NCBI GenBank assembly: GCA_002694685.1
Contig: NZMW01000001.1
Coordinates: 558,001-622,000 of the forward strand
Direction: 5' to 3'
DNA: 64,000 bases
Source of the DNA: Balneola sp.
GTDB taxonomy: Bacteria > Bacteroidota > Rhodothermia > Balneolales > Balneolaceae
The notes under the pieces are model-generated. The model was not told the DNA's origin. It made no database searches and saw only the letters and a program-made list of their open reading frames with translations. Positions 8,905 to 18,900 of the stretch are shown piece after piece (the first letter of the stretch is position 1; every line of letters begins with the position of its first letter). Both the position numbers and the translations under genes were made by a program.

Positions 8905-9936
8905 CTAATCAGCGTATTGCTCGACCCAATGTCTTCCGAGTTTCAGCCCGGATAGGTAAGCCGATTCAACGGTGTTACCATTCATATATCCACCAACCAA
9001 GGCTAGCGCTGTGTCGTTTCCTTTAATTTCCATAAAATCGTGAGGAAGCGGGTTTACTGCTCGGCTGTATCTCCAAAAGTGAAGTTGTTTCCAGTCGGCC
9101 AATGCTACCCAGCCTCCCAAGATCTCAGTGAGTCGATCAATGATGATCTCTTCTACCTTTACACGGTCGCTGTTGATATGTTTTTTAGCAAATTCTGAGG
9201 TGGTATGAATGACCAATGAATGAGCATTACCATTCTCTCTTTTTGTTGATTCGTTTGAAATAAACTGAATGATATCATCTTCGCATTCAAGTGCATTCCA
9301 GTCAGGCATTTCAGTACCATCAAACCCGGCAAGCAGTGAAAATTGTGACTCATAGACCACTTCATCAATTTCTCGAACCAATTTCAGTGTTTCGATTTCA
9401 TCTATTGTAGTGTTCAACAGTGCATAAGCCTGACGAGCTGGTGCTGAGATAATGACTGCATCTGCACTTTCTGTCAATGCTGTTGGGAAGTTCAACATCC
9501 AGCTTTTCTTTTTGCGTCTGTTTTCGCCGATATGCGTTAACCCACCTACCTTTTCTTTGAGGTGAATATCAAGATTACGCCCCAGATATTTACCGATGGT
9601 ATTCATCCCTTTGGGCGCATAATAATATGGGGATTCGTTGTCTCGGAAGGTTATTTCCCCTTCTTCATCTCTATGAGCATAATTTCCTTCCCATGCTGTT
9701 AAAATCCCTTTCGAAGATAATTCACTAACAAGACCCTTAAATTCTTGTGATTCTGCAGTAAAGAATGAAACTCCGTGGTCTAACTTTTCCTGGTTATTCT
9801 TACCGGCATATCGTGTGGCTAAGCGTCCGCCGTAGCCACCACTTTTTTCATATACCACCACTTCATGGCCGGCATTAGCTAACTCTCGTCCTGCTGTTAA
9901 TCCTGAGATTCCTGCTCCTATTACCGCAATTTTCAT
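8905..9936 (-). CDS. FAD-dependent oxidoreductase, renalase-like
   Basis: A 343-residue cytosolic flavoprotein. The N-terminus is a Rossmann FAD-binding motif, MKIAVIGAGISGLTAGREL, followed by VVVYEKSGGYGGRLATR, typical of amine-oxidase/renalase-type proteins. A second FAD region with the pattern LALVGGYMNGNTVESAYLSG lies near the C-terminus. Bacterial relatives oxidise dihydro-beta-NAD(P) isomers or amines; the substrate here cannot be told. There is a 43-nt gap to the ABC gene downstream and a 45-nt gap to the AtuA-like gene upstream, all on the same strand. Confidence 0.8.
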   Translation of the reverse strand: MKIAVIGAGISGLTAGRELANAGHEVVVYEKSGGYGGRLATRYAGKNNQEKLDHGVSFFTAESQEFKGLVSELSSKGILTAWEGNYAHRDEEGEITFRDNESPYYYAPKGMNTIGKYLGRNLDIHLKEKVGGLTHIGENRRKKKSWMLNFPTALTESADAVIISAPARQAYALLNTTIDEIETLKLVREIDEVVYESQFSLLAGFDGTEMPDWNALECEDDIIQFISNESTKRENGNAHSLVIHTTSEFAKKHINSDRVKVEEIIIDRLTEILGGWVALADWKQLHFWRYSRAVNPLPHDFMEIKGNDTALALVGGYMNGNTVESAYLSGLKLGRHWVEQYAD

Positions 9937-9981
9937 CTTTATCTAATTGTGTTGAACCGAATATGGATTCAACGGTTATCT

Positions 9982-11352
9982 TTATTCAATTTCAAAAACT
10001 GTAACTCTTGGCGTAACGGCTTTCTTATCCAAAAGTGCCGGCCAATATGCTACAACATCGCTGGCTTTTGGCCGCCCTCCGGCAAAACCGGTGACACCAC
10101 TCGGGCCAGTTAAGATAAGAGGTGCAATCTCCATCCCAAAGCGATTTAAATCATTTTTGCTTTGCCCAGAAACCGATACCCTCATCTGAATTTCATCATA
10201 CTCTGTATCAAGAGCTTCTTTAGTTATCGGTTCTTCGCTATTTCCATTAAAGCCAATATACTCTTTATTGAATTCTGTAAATGATAAGCCGAGTGCCTCT
10301 GCCCTTTTCTCAAGTATTTCGGCGCCTTTAATTGCTTTCTTTAGAGCGTCAGGCCAACAGTAAACTAACGTGGAGGATAGCTTATAGCCATCATTGTAGC
10401 TTGCTGATACTTTATAGGTCGGAGTATCGGGATGCCCTTTGATGCCGGTTATCTTAACGCGATTCTTCCCAGTCTCTTCTACCTTAACAGAAGTGAAATC
10501 AGCAATCACATCGGGTGTGATGTATTCGGCCGGATTCCCGATTTCATACAAAAGCTGTTCCTTTACGGTCATCTCGCTAACAAGTCCGCCGGTGTTCTCG
10601 TGCTTGGTTACAAAAAAGTCTCCGCTCGGGTACGCTTCAATTATTGGAAACCCGATATCGGTGAAGTCTTCTACTTTTTCCCAATCTGTGAAATTACCAC
10701 CTGATACCTGAGCTCCACATTCTATGATATGTCCTGCAATAGTTCCAATTGCCATCTTGTCAAAATCATTGGCTTCCCATCCAAATTCGTGAATCATTGG
10801 AGCAAGAGTGAGACCCGTATCTGTTACCCTTCCCGTAATAATTACATCAGCTCCTTCCTTAAGAGCCTTTACAATGGGCTGACATCCAAAGTAGACGTTA
10901 GCACTGAGCAAGTCTTCTTTCACTTCTGAAATTGGACGGTCATCATCCATGTTCTTCAAAGTGTGCCCATCAGCAATTAGTTCATCAATATTACTGAGGA
11001 TATCATCACCGTCAACTACTGCAACTTTTAAACCTGTATAGCCTTTCTCTTTGGCGATTTTAAGAATTTCATCTTTACAAGCTAAAGGATTTACCCCGCC
11101 GGCATTGCTAATAACTTTAATACCGTCATTCTTAATTTCAGGTAAAACCTGTTCAACCACGTTTACAAAATCTCTTGCATACCCCCACTCAGGGTTTCGC
11201 ATGCGCTGTTTTTGCATGATGGACATGGTTACCTCAGCCAGGTAATCCATTACTAAATAATCAATAGGTCCTTTTTTAGCTTGATTGACGGGGGCGTTGG
11301 GAAGATCACCCCAAAAACCTTGTCCCGATGCAATACGAATAAATTCTTTCAT
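9982..11352 (-). CDS. AtuA-like (DUF1446) protein
   Basis: A 456-residue protein of the acyclic-terpene-utilisation AtuA family. It starts MKEFIRIASGQGFWGDLP, the usual family opening, and contains LVMDYLAEVTMSIMQ, ISNAGGVNPLAC, DVIITGRVTDTGLTLAPM and the conserved GHIIECGAQVSGGNF. AtuA is required for citronellol/geraniol catabolism in Pseudomonas, but its biochemical role is unsettled, and many relatives occur outside terpene pathways. The frame extends 30 codons further upstream (to 11442), but that stretch is a transcription terminator hairpin of the preceding genes, so I place the start at 11352. A methylcrotonyl-CoA-carboxylase-like gene lies 21 kb away (32769-34400). Confidence 0.82.
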   Translation of the reverse strand: MKEFIRIASGQGFWGDLPNAPVNQAKKGPIDYLVMDYLAEVTMSIMQKQRMRNPEWGYARDFVNVVEQVLPEIKNDGIKVISNAGGVNPLACKDEILKIAKEKGYTGLKVAVVDGDDILSNIDELIADGHTLKNMDDDRPISEVKEDLLSANVYFGCQPIVKALKEGADVIITGRVTDTGLTLAPMIHEFGWEANDFDKMAIGTIAGHIIECGAQVSGGNFTDWEKVEDFTDIGFPIIEAYPSGDFFVTKHENTGGLVSEMTVKEQLLYEIGNPAEYITPDVIADFTSVKVEETGKNRVKITGIKGHPDTPTYKVSASYNDGYKLSSTLVYCWPDALKKAIKGAEILEKRAEALGLSFTEFNKEYIGFNGNSEEPITKEALDTEYDEIQMRVSVSGQSKNDLNRFGMEIAPLILTGPSGVTGFAGGRPKASDVVAYWPALLDKKAVTPRVTVFEIE

Positions 11353-11420
11353 AAAAGCTGCGTGGTTGATACATCTGAAATTCGCGTTGAATATCGGGAT
11401 ATTTTCACTGCATGTGAAAT

Positions 11421-11454
11421 AAAAAAACCCCGCCTTTTTCAAAAAGCAGGGTTT
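11421..11454 (-). terminator. Rho-independent terminator of the propeller two-component genes
   Basis: On the minus strand AAACCCTGCTTTTTG pairs with AAAAAGGCGGGGTTT (one mismatch), followed by a run of T. It lies downstream of the response regulator at 11598-12236 and stops its transcript before the AtuA-like gene. Confidence 0.85.
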
Positions 11455-11597
11455 AATCTATTAGGTTAGTTATGTCTTGGAAGGACTAACTGATTCAACA
11501 TAAAAAAACTGTGGCGTTTAATAACCGCATGATGATGTGGTTTTGAGAAAATAACTGAATTTAAACAGCCTGAATACCTAAGAAATAGCTTCTTATT

Positions 11598-12236
11598 CTA
11601 ATTCGTACCAGGATTAATTAACTTTTTGCTGATGCCTTTTGCAATTGCTTCAGAGCGTGAATGAACTTCCAGTTTTTGATAGATATTGCGGATATGGTGG
11701 CGAACTCCATCAACCGATAAAAATATCTTCTTCCCTATTGCAGCATATGATCGGCCTGTTGCAAGCTGTTCTAAAATCTGGAGCTCTCTATCGGAAAGTT
11801 CTTCTTCTAAATCTGCGGCTCTTTGGAAAGTAGCAATAACCTTCCGTGCTATATTAGGTGTAATGGGTGAGCCTCCGTTTTGGGCATCACGAATAGCGTG
11901 TACTAGTTCATCAGGAGTAACTTTTTTCATCAGGTAGCCAACAGCTCCTGCTTTTAGCGCGTCAAAGATGTGGTCATCATCGTCATGTACAGTAGCCATT
12001 ATAATGTTAACATCGGGATGATGCTCCCGCATGTATTTTACACCCTCGATGCCTGTCATTCCAGGCAAGCCAATATCCATAATTGCCAAATCAATCTTAT
12101 TGATTTGTTCAGATTCAAAGGCCTCTTCACACGATCCAAAAGTTCCTATAACCGTTAAGTCTTTTTCATGATCAATAAACGTTTCCCATCCCTCTCGCAT
12201 GTATTCATTGTCTTCAATTATTCCAACTTTTATCAC
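11598..12236 (-). CDS. LuxR/NarL-family response regulator (partner of propeller kinase)
   Basis: A 212-residue two-domain transcription regulator. Receiver domain residues 1-120: acidic pocket E8-D9, phospho-acceptor D54 (IDLAIMDIGLPG), T82 (MATVHDD) and K104 (LMKKVTP). The C-terminal LuxR helix-turn-helix spans about 146-205 (LSDRELQILEQLATG, recognition helix SVDGVRHHIRNIYQKLEV). The start codon is GTG. It is clearly paralogous to the regulator at 22250-22870, with nearly identical recognition helices, so the two should read similar DNA. The gene is separated from its kinase by 85 nt that hold an 18-bp palindrome and a -10-like box, implying its own, probably autoregulated, promoter. Confidence 0.93.
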   Translation of the reverse strand: MIKVGIIEDNEYMREGWETFIDHEKDLTVIGTFGSCEEAFESEQINKIDLAIMDIGLPGMTGIEGVKYMREHHPDVNIIMATVHDDDDHIFDALKAGAVGYLMKKVTPDELVHAIRDAQNGGSPITPNIARKVIATFQRAADLEEELSDRELQILEQLATGRSYAAIGKKIFLSVDGVRHHIRNIYQKLEVHSRSEAIAKGISKKLINPGTN

Positions 12237-12270
12237 GGTAAGCTTATTTGTATTAATGTTTTCCCTGTTT

Positions 12271-12317
12271 CAAATATAGGATGTAATGCTACGAATCCCA
12301 CTACATACCTATGTGGT
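12271..12317 (-). promoter_or_regulatory. Putative operator/promoter of response regulator 1
   Basis: The 18-bp near-palindrome ACTACATACCTATGTGGT lies at 12300-12317 (7 of 8 arm positions pair). Read on the minus strand, exactly 21 nt later comes TATATTTG (12278-12271), a full match to the Bacteroidota -7 element TAnnTTTG. The start codon follows 34 nt after the box. The same operator-to-box spacing occurs at two other loci in this window. Binding by a response regulator is inferred. Confidence 0.65.
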
Positions 12318-12321
12318 CTTA

Positions 12322-15207
12322 CTACAAAGGGACTTTCAGAATCCAGCGTGTTCCAAAACCTTCCGAAGTTTTTAAGGAGATCTCACCCTTAATCTGATCT
12401 ACTCTTTTTTGAATATTAACCAATCCGTTTCCTTTTTTCACTTTATCGACATCCATTCCCTGCCCATCATCTTGTACAACAAGCTTAAGTGTTCCTTGTT
12501 CATTTTTCAGGATCACATCCAGGTTCTTTGCATCAGAATGACGAACTGCATTGGTTACCATTTCCTTAAAAATCAGCCAGAGGTGCTGGCGAAACTGCAT
12601 ATCCAGTTTTCCCGGAATGTATTCATCAATTTTAAGACTGTATTCTATTTCTTTGCTTTCTAAAAGGTCGGAAGCAAATCGCCGGCATTTAGATAAGAAT
12701 CCCTGCCAGTCATCATGTTCAGGGTTAATTGCCCATACAATATCTGAGATCTTCTCTTTGGCATCTCCCGCACTGTTGGCAATAAGATCCACGAACCGAT
12801 TTTTGTCCTTGGTGACAGAATCACTTTTTATAGCTTGTGCAAAATAGCTGATACTGCTCAGGGTGGCACTAACCTCATCATGAAGGTCGCTGGCAATATT
12901 GTTTCGAATACGCTGAACCCTCATAATTTGGTTAATCCTGATTTTATAAAGCATATATAAAAACCCGGCAACCCCGAAAGTATAGAGTAAATACGCCCAC
13001 CATGTTCGATACCATGGGGGTAATACTTCAAAGGAGAAGGACTCCGATTCACTCACAACATCAAAAATATTACGTGCCTGTACTTTAAAACTGTATTCTC
13101 CTTCAGGAATATTGGTATAGTCTTTTTGCGTTTCAGAGGTCCAATTAGACCACGTTTGATCAAACCCTTCTAGTCTAAATCTATATTCGGTATCCTCCGC
13201 TTTAAAGTAAGAAGCGGCAGCATAGGTAAACCGGAGTTCATTTTCACTGTATCTAAGAACAGGCTTCTCAGTTTCACTCCCTCCATTAATCAAAGAGTCG
13301 TTGCGTACTAACACTTCATTTATTTGAAGATGATCTTTTTCCAAGGAATCAAACCTGTCGTTCTTTTTAAAGCTAACTAACCCGTCTCCGGTTACATACC
13401 AAATAACTCCAGTTCCGTCTGCATAAATTCCATTACTCTGGGGTTTATCAATTAACTTGAGAGCTGCTTCATACATCTTATAAGTCCCATCAGGTTGTAA
13501 CAAAGCTCCTTGATACTCTCCTGCAGCCCTAAACCATATATCTCCATCAACGTCCTCTTCTGCCCAGAAAAATTGGTTTGTGGTATCCGAAAAAAATTCT
13601 CCATATCGCTTATCCTGAACAAATTCTCCAGTTTCAGGATCTAAAGTTTGTATACCCTTACCCCAGGTTAAAAAAGCAGGAGCACCATTTAAATCAGTTA
13701 CGTGAATTCTCCGATCATCTTCACCATTCTCTATGTCCAGAAAAAATGAATCAACTTTATGGCTAATAACTTGATCACCCTCCCATTCCAGCACAACTTT
13801 AGTCAATCCCGAAGTTGTACTTCCAACCCAAATTTGGTTAAGGTCATCTACATAAACAGAAACCGGTATAGAAACATCTGCATCAATTTCATAGATCGGC
13901 TCAATGCTATTTCCTGTTTCTTTTCCAATCCATATTCCCCCTTCATACGCTAATACAAAAACATCTTTATCACTAAGCTTATCGAATTTTAACACATCTT
14001 TATTTACAATTTCTTGGTACCCATCTAAAGACTTTTTGTAAAGGTTCTCACCACAAACAACATATAGCGCATTTTCTATCTCTTTTATCTGTCCACAACT
14101 TGCACTAAACTCTGTCTTCTCAACTATACCTTTCTGATCAAATTGATACATGCCTTCCGATGAAGAAATGAAGAAAGAGTTGTTAAATTTCAAAATATCA
14201 TACATAGAGCCTTCAATACCCATTCTCTCATCGAAACTTCTTAATGGAAGTCCAAAATCAATTCTTGAAATCCCAGCCACTGTAGCCGCCCAAACACTAC
14301 CATTTCTATCTTCATAGACTCCATAAACGGTATTGCTAATTAGACCACTTTCAGTATCAATAATATTTAATATTTCTCCCTCTGCACTAAGATGTACAAC
14401 CCCACCTGTTCGGGTAGCAATAGCAATTGTACTGTCCTGAAGGGCGATGGCTTCATCTAGAAAGTTATCTTCAAAATACTGATCAGCCTCTGTATGAAAG
14501 GGTTCAAAGTTTTGCCCATCATAAACAAAGCATTTTGAGCTACTGCAGTAGAAGTCAGAATCCCCAATTTCAAAGAACCCAAAAAAACTTCTTTCAGCGA
14601 AGTATTCTCCACCGGGAACGAGGCTAAGAGTATTGCCTTTTAATTCTTTTATACCCTCTAAGGCATCCCGTACAAAAACACGATTGGCTCTGGTATGGAT
14701 AGACGAAAACCAGACATTGGGTTTGATTGTTTGAAGAGAATCACCGTCATAAGTAATTAACACTGATCCGGATTGGAAGTAAAGATTGTCACCCTGAGAA
14801 GCTAGATCAAAGATTCGACCAATATCCAGAGAATCCGGCACCAGATTTCTAAGTGAGAAATACTCAGTGGTTGCTTCACCGGCTGATGTTGGTTTACCTA
14901 AGTATCCAAACTCATCCGTACCACCAACAAATACTTTGCCGGAGCTGGTAGCACTAATTGAGTAAGATCGCCCATTGGGAATACTGATTTTTTTCCAGTT
15001 TACCCCGTCATACCGAATGACGTTCTGAAGGTTTGAAAAGTACAGCACTCCATTTGAATCTTCAGCAAATGCCCAATTCTGACTATGCCCATCATATTCT
15101 TCCGGGGCATAGTTTCGAATATTTGGCAATCCCTCTTTAAACCCTTGTGCCGTAGTAAAAAGAGGGAATAAAAGGAACATTGTAAAAACAGATAGAAGTG
15201 CTTTCAT
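12322..15207 (-). CDS. Sensor histidine kinase with periplasmic beta-propeller and Y_Y_Y domain
   Basis: A 961-residue membrane kinase. A signal peptide (residues 1-20, TTA then Gln) leads into a long periplasmic region (about 25-660) with propeller-type repeats such as WAFAEDSNGVLYFSN and GVYEDRNGSVWAATVAGI, the Reg_prop pattern. A Y_Y_Y beta-sandwich follows (about 665-730: YRFRLEGFDQTWSNW ... FKVQARN). One membrane helix spans about 736-756. The cytoplasmic HisKA_3-type core has H776 in DLHDEVSATLSSIS. The ATPase domain has an N-box (VTNAVRHSD), DDGQGM and GNGLVNI. This layout matches the sensor half of Bacteroidota hybrid systems that sense glycans or breakdown products, but the regulator is a separate protein here. 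The ligand is unknown. Confidence 0.92.
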   Translation of the reverse strand: MKALLSVFTMFLLFPLFTTAQGFKEGLPNIRNYAPEEYDGHSQNWAFAEDSNGVLYFSNLQNVIRYDGVNWKKISIPNGRSYSISATSSGKVFVGGTDEFGYLGKPTSAGEATTEYFSLRNLVPDSLDIGRIFDLASQGDNLYFQSGSVLITYDGDSLQTIKPNVWFSSIHTRANRVFVRDALEGIKELKGNTLSLVPGGEYFAERSFFGFFEIGDSDFYCSSSKCFVYDGQNFEPFHTEADQYFEDNFLDEAIALQDSTIAIATRTGGVVHLSAEGEILNIIDTESGLISNTVYGVYEDRNGSVWAATVAGISRIDFGLPLRSFDERMGIEGSMYDILKFNNSFFISSSEGMYQFDQKGIVEKTEFSASCGQIKEIENALYVVCGENLYKKSLDGYQEIVNKDVLKFDKLSDKDVFVLAYEGGIWIGKETGNSIEPIYEIDADVSIPVSVYVDDLNQIWVGSTTSGLTKVVLEWEGDQVISHKVDSFFLDIENGEDDRRIHVTDLNGAPAFLTWGKGIQTLDPETGEFVQDKRYGEFFSDTTNQFFWAEEDVDGDIWFRAAGEYQGALLQPDGTYKMYEAALKLIDKPQSNGIYADGTGVIWYVTGDGLVSFKKNDRFDSLEKDHLQINEVLVRNDSLINGGSETEKPVLRYSENELRFTYAAASYFKAEDTEYRFRLEGFDQTWSNWTSETQKDYTNIPEGEYSFKVQARNIFDVVSESESFSFEVLPPWYRTWWAYLLYTFGVAGFLYMLYKIRINQIMRVQRIRNNIASDLHDEVSATLSSISYFAQAIKSDSVTKDKNRFVDLIANSAGDAKEKISDIVWAINPEHDDWQGFLSKCRRFASDLLESKEIEYSLKIDEYIPGKLDMQFRQHLWLIFKEMVTNAVRHSDAKNLDVILKNEQGTLKLVVQDDGQGMDVDKVKKGNGLVNIQKRVDQIKGEISLKTSEGFGTRWILKVPL

Positions 15208-15248
15208 AAAAAGTAACCGTTGCTACTTATTTCCGGTTATTTTTCTCC

Positions 15249-15596
15249 TTATGGTCTACCTGATTGTGGTGGGTCTACATCCACATCATGACTGTCCAAA
15301 ACTTCCTTATTATTTTTACTTAATTGAAAGTTAGTAACCTGAAATATATAGGTATCCTTAAAATCATTATCAGGATCTTTGGGAATGCATTGAATGAATC
15401 GAAAGATGAGATTTGTGTTACAACTTAGTTCAAAACCCTGACCATTTGGTACTCTAAAAGCAACATATTTGTCTTTGTCTTGAAAATCACCATGTGTTTT
15501 TTTCTTTAGGTTTTTAAACTTGAATTTAGAACTCAAGCTACTGACCGCCCCGATCTCTATATCTGTATCTAGTTTATTAAATAAATCAATTTTCAT
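15249..15596 (-). CDS. Hypothetical protein, 115 residues
   Basis: No family recognised. The product is small, lysine- and aspartate-rich, with no signal peptide or membrane helix. It begins MKIDLFNKLDTDIEIG and ends with a polar, Pro/Asp-rich tail (DVDVDPPQSGRP). Its middle part alternates hydrophobic residues (YVAFRVPNGQGFELSC, LIFRFIQCIP), suggesting a small beta-rich domain. It lies just 41 nt upstream of the propeller kinase on the same strand and could be co-transcribed with it. The frame is clean, but coding status is only supported by length and position. Confidence 0.55.
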   Translation of the reverse strand: MKIDLFNKLDTDIEIGAVSSLSSKFKFKNLKKKTHGDFQDKDKYVAFRVPNGQGFELSCNTNLIFRFIQCIPKDPDNDFKDTYIFQVTNFQLSKNNKEVLDSHDVDVDPPQSGRP

Positions 15597-15969
15597 TGGT
15601 TCAATCTATTGTTTGGGTTGAATTAAGTGTCATGAAATTTGCAAGAACATTCAATACATGATTATGCGGTTGAAGTACGCTTTAAATTGGTAGTAAGTCA
15701 AGCGAATGCAAGAACCTATTTTTCACTACTCTTTCTAGCAAGCACCCTTTTTTGGTTGTTAGAGAACCAGAAAAGCGCTTACAAATTTAACTTGACTCAA
15801 TTAGTTAAGATTTACACATTGCAACATTATGTAATCATTAAACTACATAGTCAGGTAGTGAACCTTACATAATAAATTGTTATTTAATCGACGCCTTCCA
15901 CTTGTTACGGGGTTTTAAAAACATTTGGACAGGTACAAATAAAACATAAAATAATACAAAGGGGTAATC
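15597..15969. other. Intergenic region ahead of the giant secreted-protein gene
   Basis: A 373-nt AT-rich stretch between divergent genes. It holds a putative operator/promoter at 15842-15888 and a possible extra half-site (TTGGTAGT) at 15687-15694. I see no convincing gene; a 77-codon plus-strand frame here covers the operator and resembles nothing known. Confidence 0.6.
15842..15888 (+). promoter_or_regulatory. Putative operator/promoter of the giant secreted-protein gene
   Basis: ACTACATAGTCAGGTAGT at 15842-15859 matches the 18-bp pattern seen at both response regulator genes; its outer arms pair, with two inner mismatches. Exactly 21 nt downstream comes TATTTAAT (15881-15888), a -10-like box at the same spacing as at 12271-12317 and 22885-22931. 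The coding start is 81 nt further on, leaving a 5' leader of roughly 75 nt. Control by one or both LuxR-type regulators is inferred. Confidence 0.6.
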
Positions 15970-18900
15970 ATGAGATCTAGATTTCTACCATTTCTGTATG
16001 CAATAATTATGCTCTTTTTGGGAACGCAGTACGCGTATTCTCAGGATGGAGTATTTGACGACACATTTGTCGCACCAGATTCGGCTCAAATTTTGGGCAC
16101 TAATACATCGGTGTTTCAATTTGATATAGATCCTTCTGTTTTAACAGACAGCTTGGATTATATAGAGGTTGATGTATTCGCTCAAGGCGATACACTCAAT
16201 TTCGTTCAAATTTATCAAAAAGGGACTGATGCGGATGGTGCTTTTACACCTGCATTTGCTTCCGATGAATCTTTTTCAACTACCGGATTAGCAATAGAAA
16301 ATACCTACGAGGGTACTTTTGCACCGAATACATCTAATTTCTATACAATAAGAGCGCGAGCATATGTGGATGATGACAACGATCCAAATAATGCCTCTGT
16401 ACTTAACGGAGAAATTTACGTTGATGTATATATTGATGACGACAACCCAGTTGCTGCATCAACACAGTTAATCAATTATGTTAGCAATGAACCTAGAATT
16501 GGTGGTGACACCCTTAGTGTTCAAATCCAAGATGATTTTATCGACTATTCGAATGATGATTTTGAAATAGAGTTATCTGTATTTGATGGGCTTGATACTA
16601 CTTTTACTGCCTCCGGATCGATAACAGACCACTTTAATTCAGGAGCTCTGATTGATACTACAAGGAATGATTCTTTAGATTATACCTTCATTTTCTTGGT
16701 TGATTTCACAGAATATGTCCCTGACTCACCAACTAACCCAACCATCGATGTTGATATAACTGATGGAGCAGGAAATGAGACTGAAACTCAACTAACACCA
16801 CTTGTCAATGACAATACTGCTCCCACTGTAGAATTACTGACTATTGATGGTGCAGATCCTACGGAAGATGTTATTCCAAATGCGAACACGGGTACCAACA
16901 CTCTTATTTATGATGTTCGGGACACATATCTAAGTGCAGACAGTTTAAGGGATGACTACAACTTCGATCTCACACTTTTCGGAGAGAGTTTTTCCGGTAC
17001 TATTGAGGAACACGAAGATGCAGGAAGACTTACCGTAGTTGGAGATACAAGCTTTGTATTTAACGTGAATCTCAAACCTAATACACAAAGTAACGGTAAT
17101 ATCTCACTCGAGGTAACTGATGCAGCTGGTAACTCAGCTACTGATACTGATAATATCGATATCGCTGACTTTAACACAGATGATTACTATCTGATGCAGC
17201 CTTATCCACACACTGCATTCAATGATGATATTACTGTTCAGTTGACTCCAAATAAAGAAGGTGAGTATACCGGAGCCACTATTTATCTGTCAGCAAATGC
17301 AGATCTTAGTAGCCCTGATACCACTTATACTTTAGATGATGCGGATTTAAATGGTGTTTTTGATACTCCTGCTAGCCTTGGGCTAACTGATGGCGGAATG
17401 TATTATGTAGGTGCAGTTGTCACTAATGCTGATAACTCAACTTTCGATACCAGAGTAAACCCTGTATTCTACGATACTACCGCACCAAGCTTAACTATTG
17501 ATCTGCTTGATGCTATTGACTTTGGTGGAACAGATTATGTTACAGGAGATAACACCAGAATTCAGTTTAATTCTGATGATGATGATTTAAATGAGTTAGA
17601 TGTGGATGTTCAACGTGTGATAATTGACTCTACTACAAATTTCTTTAACCTCACTACATTAGAAGATTATCCTTTCCGGTTCTCATTCGATTCGGAAGAT
17701 TATGATGACGATGCCACTGATGAGTTGTTTGATGGAACCGTTGTATTTCGCGTAACATCTACCGATAACCTCGGTAACGAAAGCATGCCAATGTACTTCC
17801 CGGTTAATGTGGACAACGTTTCTGCTGATTATATCCTTTCCGAAGTTAATGGAATAGATATTCTGGCTGATAACGCTGATGGTAACTACCCTCCTATTAA
17901 CGCAGGTGAAACTCTCACTCTTGAGTTTACTCATTATGCAGATGACATTGCAGATGACGGAGCTGAGTTTGAATTGGAGTATGACGGCGAAACCCTCGTC
18001 GGTGTTATCACAGCTCAAACAACAGACACATATACTGTTGAGTTTGAAATACCAGATAATGATGGTGACGAAACTATCAATCTTACACCTGGCGGTGGCG
18101 ATTTAACGGTTAACTTCACTGATGTATTTGGAAATGAAAATGAAAATTACATCGGAACTCCTGATGTAGGAAGCATTCAAATTTTCAACAACGAGTTGCC
18201 TTGGATTGGTCTTGATGATGACTTTTCCGAAGAACTTGTAAGGGATACTCTCGAGCTCGAACTTACTGTAAACAGTACAGTAGAGTTAATCGATAGTGTG
18301 GCCCTGGAGTATGCAACGTACACTGACACGGATACAACTGCATTTACTCAAATAATGGTGTTTCCTTACGACTCTGTACAAGCAAATCCTATTTATGGTC
18401 TGCCAACTGCAGAATATGATGACGGGAAATACTTAATCCGAACAAGAACATATGGCTATCAGTACGATCGCTTTGACGGTGATCTTGTAGAAGTAGAAGA
18501 TAGTGCCTACGCCGTCCGTTTTGATAACACTCATAACGGAACCACAGAGCGCGTGGCTATTCTTGCACAACCTGATACGACCCTTCACGGTTCTGAAGAT
18601 ATTGAGCTTTATGCGGCCAATAACGGAGACGCATACGGAACTTTATTTGAAGGTATGTTTGTAGCAACCAACCCTACAGTTGAAGAAGATGCAGATACCT
18701 CATGGGTATTACTTGATTCTGTAGTTACTGAATCAAGTGATGGTATTTTCTCAACTACAGTTGACGAAACCACTCTTGAAACCTTATTTGACATAGATAA
18801 TGTTGAAGGTGTATTCACTTTCCGTGCTGTTGGTTTTGACTCTGCAGGTATCTACCAGAATATCAGCGGTAATATGGATGATCCATCTGAAGTAGCTACC

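Noticed and set aside
15677-15694. Possible second operator upstream of the giant gene (right half TTGGTAGT)
   Set aside because: Only one half fits; the left arm does not match and no box follows at 21 nt.
15639-15872. 77-codon plus-strand frame upstream of the giant gene
   Set aside because: It covers the putative operator, has no recognisable family features and no ribosome binding site.
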